Of a stretch of DNA of 64,000 nt, positions 1-7,750 are shown piece by piece. Location of the stretch: positions 1,736,001-1,800,000 of the forward strand of contig CAVUFH010000003.1 of the NCBI GenBank assembly GCA_963740835.1, read 5' to 3'. The notes under the pieces are model-generated. The model ran no database searches. It was not told the origin of the DNA and saw only the letters and a program-made list of their open reading frames with translations. The stretch's first letter is position 1. Every line of letters starts with the position of its first letter. The DNA comes from CAVUFH01 sp963740835 (lineage in GTDB: Bacteria; Actinomycetota; Acidimicrobiia; IMCC26256; PALSA-610). The position numbers and the translations under genes were made by a program.

Positions 1-24
1 TGCGCGCGTCACAAGCCATCACCG

Positions 25-30
25 TATGAT
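25..30 (+). promoter_or_regulatory. -10 element TATGAT of the first gene
   Basis: TATGAT ends 8 nt before the GTG start at 39. No Shine-Dalgarno sequence lies between them, so a leaderless or near-leaderless transcript is inferred. The -35 lies at or beyond the window edge and cannot be judged well. Confidence 0.45.
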
Positions 31-38
31 CCGCGGCC

Positions 39-1370
39 GTGGCCGGCACGACGGGGTGGACGCGCGCCTTTGGCGTCCGACTCGCATTCGTGGTCGCGGC
101 GGCGGCGACGACGCGGGTGGCGTACGACCTCGTCGTCCTGCGTCACCTGCATCTCGGCATCGACTCGACCTGGTACTTCCTCGAAGGCGGCGTGATCCGG
201 CAGGAACACGCCTACGCGGATCCGGCGGTGTTCGCGACTTCTCGGGCGGCGACCGCGGCGTGGCCGCCGCTGTATCCCGTGTTCCTCGCGCTGGTGCGTG
301 TGTTCGCGGGTGACTCGATACGCGCCGCGCAGCTCAGTGGTGTCGTCACCGGCTGCGCGACGGTCGCGCTCACCGGTCTCGTCGGGCGGCGCATCGCGGG
401 CCCCGGCACCGGGCTGCTCGCGGCCGCGCTGGCAGCCGCGAGCCCATTGCTGATTGCGGCCGACGGGTCTGTGATGTCGGAGACGCTCTTTGTGGCGCTC
501 GCGCTCGCGACGCTGTTGTGCGCGCTCGCCGCGGGTGGCTCGCGGCGCGTCTGGCCGTGGGTCGTGGTCGGAGCCGGCGCGGGCCTCGCCGCGCTCACGC
601 GCGCCGAAGGACTGCTGCTGATCCCATTCGTCGTGCTGCCAGTGGCGTTGTACGCGTTCCGCGACGCTGCCCGACGCGCGTTGTTGGCGACGGCCGTCGC
701 GGGCGCGACGGTGGTGGTCGTCGTCGCGCCGTGGGTCGCGCGCAACGCCCAGCGCGTCGACGAGCCGACGATCGCGAACGTGTCGTCGTCGACCGCGATT
801 GCCGGCGCCAATTGTCGCCAGACCTATGGCGGCGACGCGCTGGGCTCGTGGGACTTCGCGTGCATCCGCAACGAGCGCCGCCGCGTGCTCACCGAGGCGG
901 AGTGGACCTCCGAGATCCGGCGGGAAGGGCTGCGCTATGCCCGCGCGCACACGTCGAAGCTGCCGGTGGTCGGCGTTGCGCGCGTCGCCCGGCTGTGGGG
1001 CGTATGGGATCCGCGCGACCAGGTCGATCGGGAGCAGCTCGAGACGCGCCGCCGGAGCTGGCAGTACTTCGTGGCCGTGACCGGCATCGTCACCTTGGTG
1101 CTCGGTATCGTCGGTCTGATGGGGCTCGGGCGCGCCGGACGCCCGATCGAAGGTCTGGTCGGTCTCCTCGCGTTGGTGTTCGTGATGGCGCTGGCGACAT
1201 ACGGGAATACGCGGTTTCGGACGACGGCCGAGCCCGCGCTGTTGGTCGGCGTGGCGGCCGCGCTGCGACCGGTGCTGCGGCGCGTGGCTCATCGCGACGC
1301 GACCGTGACCACGAGCCGATCGGAGACGTCTTCCGGTGTCACCGCCGTCTTGCCGTCCGGGAACGCGTAG
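39..1370 (+). CDS. polytopic membrane glycosyltransferase (GT39/ArnT-like)
   Basis: 443-residue integral membrane protein. Its first hydrophobic helix lies at about residues 10-28, followed by a loop with an acidic DSTWYFLEGG segment and then a run of hydrophobic helices. That layout fits GT-C enzymes that move sugars from polyprenyl-phosphate donors outside the membrane. By inference it glycosylates a lipid or protein on the extracytoplasmic face; substrate unknown. The GTG start at 39 follows a TATGAT -10 element. The last 27 codons overlap the 3' end of the convergent membrane gene (ends 1289), so this C-terminal tail is likely not conserved. Family assignment rests on topology and the acidic first loop, not on a diagnostic motif. 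Confidence 0.7.
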   Translation: MAGTTGWTRAFGVRLAFVVAAAATTRVAYDLVVLRHLHLGIDSTWYFLEGGVIRQEHAYADPAVFATSRAATAAWPPLYPVFLALVRVFAGDSIRAAQLSGVVTGCATVALTGLVGRRIAGPGTGLLAAALAAASPLLIAADGSVMSETLFVALALATLLCALAAGGSRRVWPWVVVGAGAGLAALTRAEGLLLIPFVVLPVALYAFRDAARRALLATAVAGATVVVVVAPWVARNAQRVDEPTIANVSSSTAIAGANCRQTYGGDALGSWDFACIRNERRRVLTEAEWTSEIRREGLRYARAHTSKLPVVGVARVARLWGVWDPRDQVDREQLETRRRSWQYFVAVTGIVTLVLGIVGLMGLGRAGRPIEGLVGLLALVFVMALATYGNTRFRTTAEPALLVGVAAALRPVLRRVAHRDATVTTSRSETSSGVTAVLPSGNA

Positions 1371-3112
1371 CCCACGAAGCCGTCGCACGGGGTGAGCACG
1401 CGCACGAGGCCATCGGCGGCGCGCCGGCCTTCGAAGCGGCACTCGACGAACTCGTCCGGGCCGGTCCGATACCCCGCAGTGATACGGACGGTGTTGGTGG
1501 GGAGATCCGGAGGGAGCAGGGTCCACGTCGCCGTCGCACCGGGCGTCGTCTGTTCCTCCTGGCCGATGCGGAGGTACGAGGTCGTGCTGCGTCCGGCGGG
1601 AGGATTGCCGGTCGAAGTGATGCTGATGCGCGCGCCGTGCACGATCCGTAGCTGCACCTGTTCGCGCCGGACAGGACCGAAAGGATTGGCCGAGGTGTGG
1701 AACCCTCGCACCAAGTAGGCCTTGCGATCGGGGAACTGCTCGACCGCATCGAGGCGGCGGCCGGGGATGTCGATACCGACGACGCGCGCGCCGTCGAGGT
1801 TCGGATCGTTGGCGACGCGCACGTACGGGTCGCGTGGGAACATCGGATCCTGCAGCACGAGCCGGCGGCCGGGCGCGTCGGTGAGCGCGAGTTCGGCTGC
1901 GCGCGCCTTGCCGTCGCGGCGCGCGTCGTGCAGGACGTCTGCGGTGACGGGGACCGTCCATGCCAGTCCGACGATCGCGAGCACCGCCACGAGCGCGGGC
2001 GCCGGCCGCAGGAGCGACAGCCCCCACGCGGCGAGCACCGCCAGCGGACCGAGCGCGAGGTAGTGGTAAAAGGGCCCGAGCGAGTCGTAGAGACGGAATT
2101 CGACGGCGTTGGCGACGCCCCACCAGAAGAAGTACGCGACGACGAGGGTGGCGATCATTGCGACGAGCAAGCGGACGCGCGCGTCGCGCCACTTCCGCGC
2201 GATCACGTAGCCCGCGAGCAGCAACACCACGGGCGCCATGAAGACGAACCGGGGGAACGTCAGGATCGACTCCCACGTGGCGTGGACCGCGCGGCCGGGG
2301 GTGTAGTGCACCTGGCCGTCGTGGCCGGTACCCGGAACAACGAACGTCGCGCGCCACCCGAAGCCGAACGTGTCGATCGGCCCACTGACGCCGAATGGCA
2401 GGCGCCACGGTGCGCCCATCACCGCGGTGTTGTACATCGCGAGCAGGATCGCAGCCGGCACCGCGCCGAGCGCGGCCGCGCCGGTCAGACGGGCGAGATG
2501 CCCGCTGCTGCGGAGCTCGATCACCGCGTACACCAGCACCGGGAGCGCCGCGATGAGCGCGTCGAACGGCCGGTGGAACGCGGCGAACCCGAGGAGGAGC
2601 CCGGCCGCGAACGCCGCGCGACGGCCGTGGGTGCGCGCGGCGCGAATGACGGCGGCCGCGCCGGCGATACCGAGCACGAACGAGAGCTGGTACCCGAGCA
2701 ACGTGGCGGATTGCAGCCAGGCGAACGGCGACAGCGCGACGATGACCGCCGCGATCGCCGCGATCGGCTTGCGTCGCAGCAGCTCGTGTCCGAACGCATA
2801 TGTCGCGAGGACGCCCGCGGCCGCGAGCAGCGCACGCAGCGGCAGCGTGGAACGCACGATGCCGCGCGAGACGGCGACGAGCGCGGGCCATGCGGGCTGG
2901 TACTTGAACACGACGCGGTCGTCGCGGAAGCCGGATAGGAACGGCAGGAAAAACGGGTCGTGCGTCGCCCGTGACAACGTGAGGTCTCCGTGCACAAGGG
3001 CGCGCGCCTGCGCGTCGTACGCGACTTCGTCCAGGTTCGGCGAGCCGCGCGGGAACAGGTGCTGCGCGGCGACGATCGTCAGCAATGCCGCGATCCCTGC
3101 CGCCACCACCAC
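1289..3112 (-). CDS. polytopic membrane glycosyltransferase-like protein
   Basis: 607-residue protein. A hydrophobic helix at residues 1-17 is followed by an Asp-Glu pair (residues 28-29, in NLDEVAYDAQ) in the first extracytoplasmic loop. About ten more hydrophobic helices follow, then a soluble beta-rich C-terminal part of about 180 residues. An acidic pair in the first loop is typical of the GT39/PMT-like GT-C fold. Start is the GTG at 3112; there is no ATG/GTG/TTG between it and the upstream in-frame stop near 3162, so the first helix begins almost at residue 1. The 3' end overlaps the convergent gene by 82 bp. It probably acts with that gene in envelope glycan assembly, but this is inference from adjacency. 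Confidence 0.65.
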   Translation of the reverse strand: MVVAAGIAALLTIVAAQHLFPRGSPNLDEVAYDAQARALVHGDLTLSRATHDPFFLPFLSGFRDDRVVFKYQPAWPALVAVSRGIVRSTLPLRALLAAAGVLATYAFGHELLRRKPIAAIAAVIVALSPFAWLQSATLLGYQLSFVLGIAGAAAVIRAARTHGRRAAFAAGLLLGFAAFHRPFDALIAALPVLVYAVIELRSSGHLARLTGAAALGAVPAAILLAMYNTAVMGAPWRLPFGVSGPIDTFGFGWRATFVVPGTGHDGQVHYTPGRAVHATWESILTFPRFVFMAPVVLLLAGYVIARKWRDARVRLLVAMIATLVVAYFFWWGVANAVEFRLYDSLGPFYHYLALGPLAVLAAWGLSLLRPAPALVAVLAIVGLAWTVPVTADVLHDARRDGKARAAELALTDAPGRRLVLQDPMFPRDPYVRVANDPNLDGARVVGIDIPGRRLDAVEQFPDRKAYLVRGFHTSANPFGPVRREQVQLRIVHGARISITSTGNPPAGRSTTSYLRIGQEEQTTPGATATWTLLPPDLPTNTVRITAGYRTGPDEFVECRFEGRRAADGLVRVLTPCDGFVGYAFPDGKTAVTPEDVSDRLVVTVASR

Positions 3113-3309
3113 GAGGACTTGTGCGCGCCGCCCGGAACGGAGGAGACCGTCGATGCCGGGACACTACGCGCCCGACGATGCGCGAACGCGACTGCGCCCC
3201 GCTCCGGCACCTTTGGCGGAACGGGGCGCGGTATCGGCCCGAGGACCCTCTTGTGTTGCTCGTTCAGACCTTCTCCGAGCCCAGGGGGTTACTCGGACGG
3301 CGAAAACTC

Positions 3310-4083
3310 CTAGATGGACGTCCAGCCGCCGTCGACGCAGAGCACGTGGCCGGTGACGAAGCTGCTCGCGGGACCGGCCAGGAACAGCAGCGCGCCGTCG
3401 AGCTCGTGTTCTTCGCCGCCGCGGCCCATGGGCGTGCGCTGGCGCATCCACCGCTCCGCGTTCTCGTCGCCGAACATCAAGCCTTCCGTCATCTCCGAGC
3501 GGAACCAGCCCGGCGCGAGGCAGTTGACCCGCACGCCGCGTCGTGCCCACTGCGCCGCGAGCTCGCGGGTGAGGTTCACGAGGCCGCCTTTCGACGCGGC
3601 ATAGCCCGCTTCCGGGATCTGCCCGACGCCGACGAGACCCCAGATCGACGCGACGTTCACGATCGCACCGCCGTTGCCGGTATCGACCATCGACCGTGCG
3701 CACTCGCGAGCGAGCTCGAAGGGCGCGACGAGGTTGACGCGCAACGTCGCCGCGAACTGATCGGTGGGTTCGTCGAACGCGGGCGTCGGTTCGCTCACGC
3801 CCGCGTTGTTCACGAGCACGTCGACGCGACCGAAGCGCTCGAGCGTGGCCCGCACCAACGCGTCAGGGGCGCCGGCCTCGGCGAGGTCGCACGGCACCAC
3901 GTGCGCGCACGGCAGCTCGCTGGCAACGGCTTCAAGCCGTTCGGCCCGCCGCGCTGCGAGCACAACGCACGCGCCCGCCGCCGACAGCACCCGCGCGAAG
4001 CGCGCGCCCAGCCCCGCGCTCGCACCGGTGACGAGCGCGACGCGGTCGTCCAGCCGGAACGATGCGAGCGGATCCGCGGCCAT
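3310..4083 (-). CDS. SDR family NAD(P)-dependent oxidoreductase
   Basis: 257-residue classical short-chain dehydrogenase/reductase, the normal family length. Visible motifs: cofactor loop TGASAGLG at 19-26, NNAG at 92-95, and catalytic Ser146, Tyr161 and Lys165 (YAASK). It reduces a ketone or oxidises a secondary alcohol with NAD(P)(H); substrate cannot be read from sequence. The ATG at 4083 is preceded by TAGTTT with 6 nt between, suggesting a leaderless message. It is divergent from the small membrane protein at 4101 and the epoxide hydrolase operon beyond. A position-39 Arg in the AARRAER segment hints at NADP preference, which is only suggestive. Confidence 0.9.
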   Translation of the reverse strand: MAADPLASFRLDDRVALVTGASAGLGARFARVLSAAGACVVLAARRAERLEAVASELPCAHVVPCDLAEAGAPDALVRATLERFGRVDVLVNNAGVSEPTPAFDEPTDQFAATLRVNLVAPFELARECARSMVDTGNGGAIVNVASIWGLVGVGQIPEAGYAASKGGLVNLTRELAAQWARRGVRVNCLAPGWFRSEMTEGLMFGDENAERWMRQRTPMGRGGEEHELDGALLFLAGPASSFVTGHVLCVDGGWTSI

Positions 4084-4089
4084 TCGTGC

Positions 4090-4095
4090 AAACTA
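4090..4095 (-). promoter_or_regulatory. -10 element TAGTTT of the SDR gene
   Basis: On the minus strand TAGTTT is followed by 6 nt (GCACGA) and then the ATG at 4083. No Shine-Dalgarno sequence is present. This is the TANNNT-N6-start pattern repeated at many genes in the window. Confidence 0.5.
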
Positions 4096-4100
4096 GACGC

Positions 4101-4376
4101 GTGAACCTCGGCGCACCGGAGTTGCTGATCCTCTTCGGCATCGTGCTGCTCACGGTCGTCCCCTTGGTACTCGGCATCCTCGTCGCGGTCGACGCGTCGA
4201 GGTACCCCGAATGGGCGTTCGAACGCGCCGGCACGGCCAAGACGCTGTGGATCGTGTTGCCGATCGTGTCGGTCTTCGTGTGTGCGCCGGTTGCGATCGT
4301 GGTCGCGATCATCTGGTACTCGTCCTTCCGCAACCGGATCATCGACGCCGCGCAGGGAGGCGCTCCCGCGGTGTAG
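4101..4376 (+). CDS. small two-helix membrane protein
   Basis: 91-residue hypothetical protein. Two hydrophobic segments (about residues 6-28 and 47-70) flank a short polar loop containing WAFERAG, and the tail is basic. This resembles small actinobacterial membrane proteins of the DUF2516/PLDc_N-like size class, but I do not recognise a family with certainty. GTG at 4101 was chosen because the upstream in-frame extension to 4062 is polar and overlaps the divergent SDR start. It sits 17 bp upstream of the epoxide hydrolase gene, which has its own -10, so co-transcription is possible but not required. Confidence 0.55.
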   Translation: MNLGAPELLILFGIVLLTVVPLVLGILVAVDASRYPEWAFERAGTAKTLWIVLPIVSVFVCAPVAIVVAIIWYSSFRNRIIDAAQGGAPAV

Positions 4377-4381
4377 GCAGA

Positions 4382-4387
4382 TAGGTT
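4382..4387 (+). promoter_or_regulatory. -10 element TAGGTT of the epoxide hydrolase operon
   Basis: TAGGTT ends 6 nt before the ATG at 4394 and lies just after the stop of the small membrane protein. No Shine-Dalgarno sequence is present, so a leaderless start for the hydrolase/deacylase operon is inferred. Confidence 0.5.
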
Positions 4388-4393
4388 CGGGTC

Positions 4394-5542
4394 ATGGCCG
4401 AAGACCTGCGTCCGTTCCGCGTCGAGGTGCCGGAGGAGGTGCTCGTCGACCTGCGCGATCGCTTGGCGCGCACACGGTGGCCGGACCAGATCCCCGAAAC
4501 GGCCTGGGACTACGGCACTGACCTCGCGTACCTCCAGGACCTCTGCGCGACATGGCAGCACGAGTTCGACTGGCGCGCCCAAGAAGCGCGGTTCAACCGC
4601 TGGCCGCACTTCCTCACCGACATCGACGGCGCACAGGTGCATTTCATCCACGCGCGCTCACCGGAGCCGGATGCCTTCCCGATCGTCATCACGCACGGTT
4701 GGCCCGGCTCGGTTTCGGAGTTCCTCGACATCATCGACCCGCTCGTGGATCCACGCGCGCACGGCGGCGATCCGAGCAACGCGTTCGACGTCGTCTGCCC
4801 TTCGATCCCGGGGTACGGCTGGTCGGGCCCGACACGCGAACCCGGCTGGGACGTCATGCGCGTCGCCAACGCCTGGAAGACGCTCATGGCGCGCCTCGGC
4901 TACGACCGTTACGGCGCGCAGGGCGGTGACTGGGGCGCCATCATCTCGGCGACGCTCGCCAAGGTCGACGAGCTGCATGTCGCCGGACTCCACAGCAACA
5001 TGCTGCTCGCATTCCCGCCCGACGCGGCGGAGCTCACGCTCTCCGACGAGGAGACGGCCGACCTCGTGTCGGCCGGCGAGTTCATGCAGCGCGGCAGCGC
5101 GTACCAGGAGATCCAGGGCAAGAACCCGCAGACGCTGGGGTACGGCCTCACCGATTCTCCGGCCGGGCTCGCGGGTTGGATCGTCGAGAAGTTCCACGCG
5201 TGGACCGACCACGACGGTGACCTCGAGACTGCGGTGACGCGCGATCAGATCCTCACCAACCTCACCGTCTACTGGGTCACGCAGACGATCAACTCGTCGG
5301 TGCGGCTGTACTGCGAATCACAACGCACCGACCGCTTCGGTCCGATGGGTGAGTTCGTCAAGGTGCCGACGGCCGCGGCGCTCTTCCCAAAGGAGATGTT
5401 CCGCATCCCGCGGGCCTACGCTGAGAAGACGTTCAACCTGCAGCGGTACACCCGATTCGATCGTGGCGGCCACTTTGCCGCGCTCGAAGAACCGGATCTG
5501 TTGATCGGGGACATCCGCGCGTTCTTCGGAGAGGTGCGATGA
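4394..5542 (+). CDS. epoxide hydrolase, EHN-type alpha/beta hydrolase
   Basis: 382 residues with the N-terminal EHN domain (about 1-110, with RWPDQIP) typical of microsomal-type epoxide hydrolases, followed by an alpha/beta-hydrolase core. HGWPG (101-105) forms the oxyanion region, Asp179 in GGDWG is the expected nucleophile, and His360 in GGHFAALEEP the catalytic base. These enzymes open epoxides to diols through a covalent ester; substrates in such bacteria are usually hydrophobic epoxides, which is inference here. The stop overlaps the ATG of the following deacylase gene (ATGA at 5539), so the two are translationally coupled. Start supported by the upstream TAGGTT. Confidence 0.9.
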   Translation: MAEDLRPFRVEVPEEVLVDLRDRLARTRWPDQIPETAWDYGTDLAYLQDLCATWQHEFDWRAQEARFNRWPHFLTDIDGAQVHFIHARSPEPDAFPIVITHGWPGSVSEFLDIIDPLVDPRAHGGDPSNAFDVVCPSIPGYGWSGPTREPGWDVMRVANAWKTLMARLGYDRYGAQGGDWGAIISATLAKVDELHVAGLHSNMLLAFPPDAAELTLSDEETADLVSAGEFMQRGSAYQEIQGKNPQTLGYGLTDSPAGLAGWIVEKFHAWTDHDGDLETAVTRDQILTNLTVYWVTQTINSSVRLYCESQRTDRFGPMGEFVKVPTAAALFPKEMFRIPRAYAEKTFNLQRYTRFDRGGHFAALEEPDLLIGDIRAFFGEVR

Positions 5543-7266
5543 GCACACACGATCTCGTGATCAAGGGCGGCACCCTCGTCGATGGCACCGGCGCGGCCGC
5601 GCGCGTCGCCGACATTGCGATCACCGACGGCGTCGTGACGGATGTCGGCGCGGTCGACGGGTCGGCGCGCGAAGTCATCGACGCCGACGGCTTGCTCGTC
5701 ACGCCCGGTTTCGTCGACGTCCACACGCACTTCGACGGCCAGATCACCTGGGACCCGCTGCTCACACCGAGCTGCTGGCACGGTGTCACGACGATCGTCA
5801 TGGGGAACTGTGGTGTCGGATTCGCGCCGGTGCAGTCCGACAAGCACGAGTGGTTGATCGGGCTGATGGAAGGTGTCGAGGACATCCCCGGTGCCGCGCT
5901 CTCAGCCGGGATCGAGTGGCAGTGGGAGACGTTCCCCGAATACCTCGACGCCGTCGACCGCTTGCCGAAGCTCTTCGACGTGGGCGCGCAGGTGCCGCAC
6001 GGCGCGGTGCGCGGGTACGTGATGGGGGAGCGGGGCGCCAAGAACGAACCCGCGACGCCGGAAGACATCGAGGCCATGGCCCGCATCGTGCGCGAGGGCA
6101 TCGAGGCCGGTGCGCTCGGGTTCTCGACCAGCCGCACGATCGCGCACATGGCGATCGACGGTGAACCGGTCCCCGGCACGTTCGCCGCCGAGGACGAGCT
6201 GTTCGGCATCGGCCGCGTGCTCGGCGAGCTCGGCCGGGGCGTGTTCGAGCTCGCGCCGGCCGGCGCGCTCGGCGAGGACCTCGCCGCGCCCGACAAGGAG
6301 ATGGCGTGGATGCGCAAGCTCTCGGCCGCGATCGGCCGGCCGGTGACGTTCGCGCTCACCCAGAACGACCACGATCCCGAGGCGTGGCAGCGCATGCTCG
6401 ACCTCTGCGCGGCCGCGGTTGCGGAAGGTGCCTCGGTGCGGCCCCAAGTCGCGGGGCGGCCGGTCACGTTGCTGCTCGGGCTGCAGACGTTCCACCCGTT
6501 CGCGTACTGCCCGTCGTGGGGTTCCGTCGTTGGCGCGAACCCGGCGGCGACGGCCGCGCGCATGGCCGATCCGGAGAACAAGCACCGGTTGCTCGCTGAG
6601 GTGGACGCGGCCATCGAGCCGATGAAGCAGTTCCTCGACCCCGAGCGCGCGTTCCCGATGAGCGCGTTCCCGAACTACGAGCCCGGGCGCGACACGAGCA
6701 TCGCCGCACGGGCGCGGGCCGAGAAGCGGGCACCGATGGACGTGTTCTACGACGTGCTCATGGAGGACGACGGTCGTTCGCTCGTCATCCGACCGCTGTT
6801 GAACTATACGGACTTCTCGCTCGACGCGGTGCGCACGATGCTCGAGCACCCGTCGAGCGCATGGGGCCTCGGCGACGGCGGTGCGCACTGCGGCACGACG
6901 TGCGACGCGAGCACGCCCACGTTCATGCTCACGCACTGGACGCGCGACCGCGACCACGACCGCCTGCCGCTCGAGTGGGTCGTGCGGAAGATGACGGCCG
7001 AGACCGCGTCGCTCTACGGCTTCACGGATCGCGGTGTGCTCGCGCCGGGCAAGCTCGGTGACGTGAACATCATCGACTACGACGGGCTCAAGCTGCCACG
7101 GCCGGAGATGGTGAACGACCTCCCGGCGGGCGCGCGCCGGTTCGTGCAGGGGTCCGAGGGATACGTCGCCACAGTGAAGCGGGGCGTCACCGTGCTGCGC
7201 GACGGTGAGGACCAGGGCCAGCGCCCGGGTCAGCTCGTGCGCGGCGTCTCCCCGTCCAGCAAGTAG
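5539..7266 (+). CDS. N-acyl-D-amino-acid deacylase family amidohydrolase
   Basis: 575-residue amidohydrolase-superfamily protein. It opens with the composite-domain beta sandwich (DLVIKGGTLVDGTG) and has the metal-binding PGFVDVHTHFD at about 57-66. Length and the C-terminal PGKLGDVNIIDYDGL strand fit the D-aminoacylase group (COG3653), zinc hydrolases that cut N-acyl-D-amino acids, dihydropyrimidine-like or other cyclic amides. In environmental actinobacteria the real substrate of these paralogues is mostly unknown. Coupled to the epoxide hydrolase by ATGA overlap; the final 37 bp overlap the convergent soxR gene. Confidence 0.85.
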   Translation: MSTHDLVIKGGTLVDGTGAAARVADIAITDGVVTDVGAVDGSAREVIDADGLLVTPGFVDVHTHFDGQITWDPLLTPSCWHGVTTIVMGNCGVGFAPVQSDKHEWLIGLMEGVEDIPGAALSAGIEWQWETFPEYLDAVDRLPKLFDVGAQVPHGAVRGYVMGERGAKNEPATPEDIEAMARIVREGIEAGALGFSTSRTIAHMAIDGEPVPGTFAAEDELFGIGRVLGELGRGVFELAPAGALGEDLAAPDKEMAWMRKLSAAIGRPVTFALTQNDHDPEAWQRMLDLCAAAVAEGASVRPQVAGRPVTLLLGLQTFHPFAYCPSWGSVVGANPAATAARMADPENKHRLLAEVDAAIEPMKQFLDPERAFPMSAFPNYEPGRDTSIAARARAEKRAPMDVFYDVLMEDDGRSLVIRPLLNYTDFSLDAVRTMLEHPSSAWGLGDGGAHCGTTCDASTPTFMLTHWTRDRDHDRLPLEWVVRKMTAETASLYGFTDRGVLAPGKLGDVNIIDYDGLKLPRPEMVNDLPAGARRFVQGSEGYVATVKRGVTVLRDGEDQGQRPGQLVRGVSPSSK

Positions 7267-7688
7267 CGCGGACCGCTCCCGAACTCCGCCGCCGCATCGT
7301 CCCGGTTGTACAGCGCGCACGCGCGCAGTGACAGGCAGCCGCAACCGATGCACGACGTGAGCTGGTCGCGCAGCCGCTCGAGCACCGCGATCTGCTCGTC
7401 GAGCTGCGGCCGCCAGGACTTGGACAGCCGCGCCCAGTCGGCCTGCGTGGGCGTGCGCTCGTCGGGGAGGGTGGCGAGCGCGTCGCGGATCTGCTCCAAC
7501 GTGAGCCCGACCCGCTGTGCGATCCGCACGAACGCGATGCGGCGCAGCGAGTCGCGGTGGAAGCGGCGCTGGCCGCCGCTCGTGCGGGTCGACGTCACGA
7601 GCCGTTCCCGTTCGTAGAACCGCAACGCGGAGGTGGAGACGCCCGTGCGTTCGGCGCACTCGCCGATCGTCAGCCACTCGTCGACCAT
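7230..7688 (-). CDS. soxR: SoxR-type redox-sensing MerR family regulator
   Basis: 152-residue MerR-family activator. The N-terminal winged HTH (WLTIGECAERTGVSTSALRF) is followed by a dimerisation helix and the SoxR-specific [2Fe-2S] ligand set CIGCGCLSLRAC, with Cys113, 116, 118 and 124 (CX2CXCX5C). SoxR activates promoters with overlong spacers when its cluster is oxidised by redox-cycling metabolites. The start at 7688 is preferred over the longer form from 7733 because TACGGT lies 6 nt upstream of it and the longer form would read through the shared promoter. It is divergent from the gene at 7751, with a SoxR box between them. The 3' end overlaps the convergent deacylase gene by 37 bp. Confidence 0.93.
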   Translation of the reverse strand: MVDEWLTIGECAERTGVSTSALRFYERERLVTSTRTSGGQRRFHRDSLRRIAFVRIAQRVGLTLEQIRDALATLPDERTPTQADWARLSKSWRPQLDEQIAVLERLRDQLTSCIGCGCLSLRACALYNRDDAAAEFGSGPRYLLDGETPRTS

Positions 7689-7694
7689 CCGGAC

Positions 7695-7700
7695 ACCGTA
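7695..7700 (-). promoter_or_regulatory. -10 element TACGGT of soxR
   Basis: Minus-strand TACGGT is separated by 6 nt (GTCCGG) from the ATG at 7688. This predicts a leaderless soxR transcript and decides the short start. Confidence 0.45.
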
Positions 7701-7712
7701 CCGAAAGAATGC

Positions 7713-7743
7713 TTGACTTGAAGTGAACTTCATCTTTTATCGT
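7713..7743 (+). promoter_or_regulatory. SoxR box inside a 19-bp-spacer promoter
   Basis: TTGACT (7713-7718) and TATCGT (7738-7743) are separated by exactly 19 bp, the overlong spacer expected of MerR-family activated promoters. The spacer carries the near-perfect dyad TGAAGT/GAACTTCA, closely resembling the enterobacterial soxS operator. The ATG at 7751 lies 7 nt after the -10, so the activated transcript would be leaderless. SoxR is encoded divergently right next to it, which makes it the obvious binder. Confidence 0.8.
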
Positions 7744-7750
7744 CGTTCCC

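Noticed and set aside
9..3164. 1051-codon open frame on the minus strand
   Set aside because: Arg/Ala/Pro-rich nonsense that arises from GC bias; it lies across two genes with clear membrane topology in other frames.
5539..7266. Dihydropyrimidinase or urease-like assignment
   Set aside because: Length and end strand agree with the N-acyl-D-amino-acid deacylase group; no carbamylated-Lys context was recognised.
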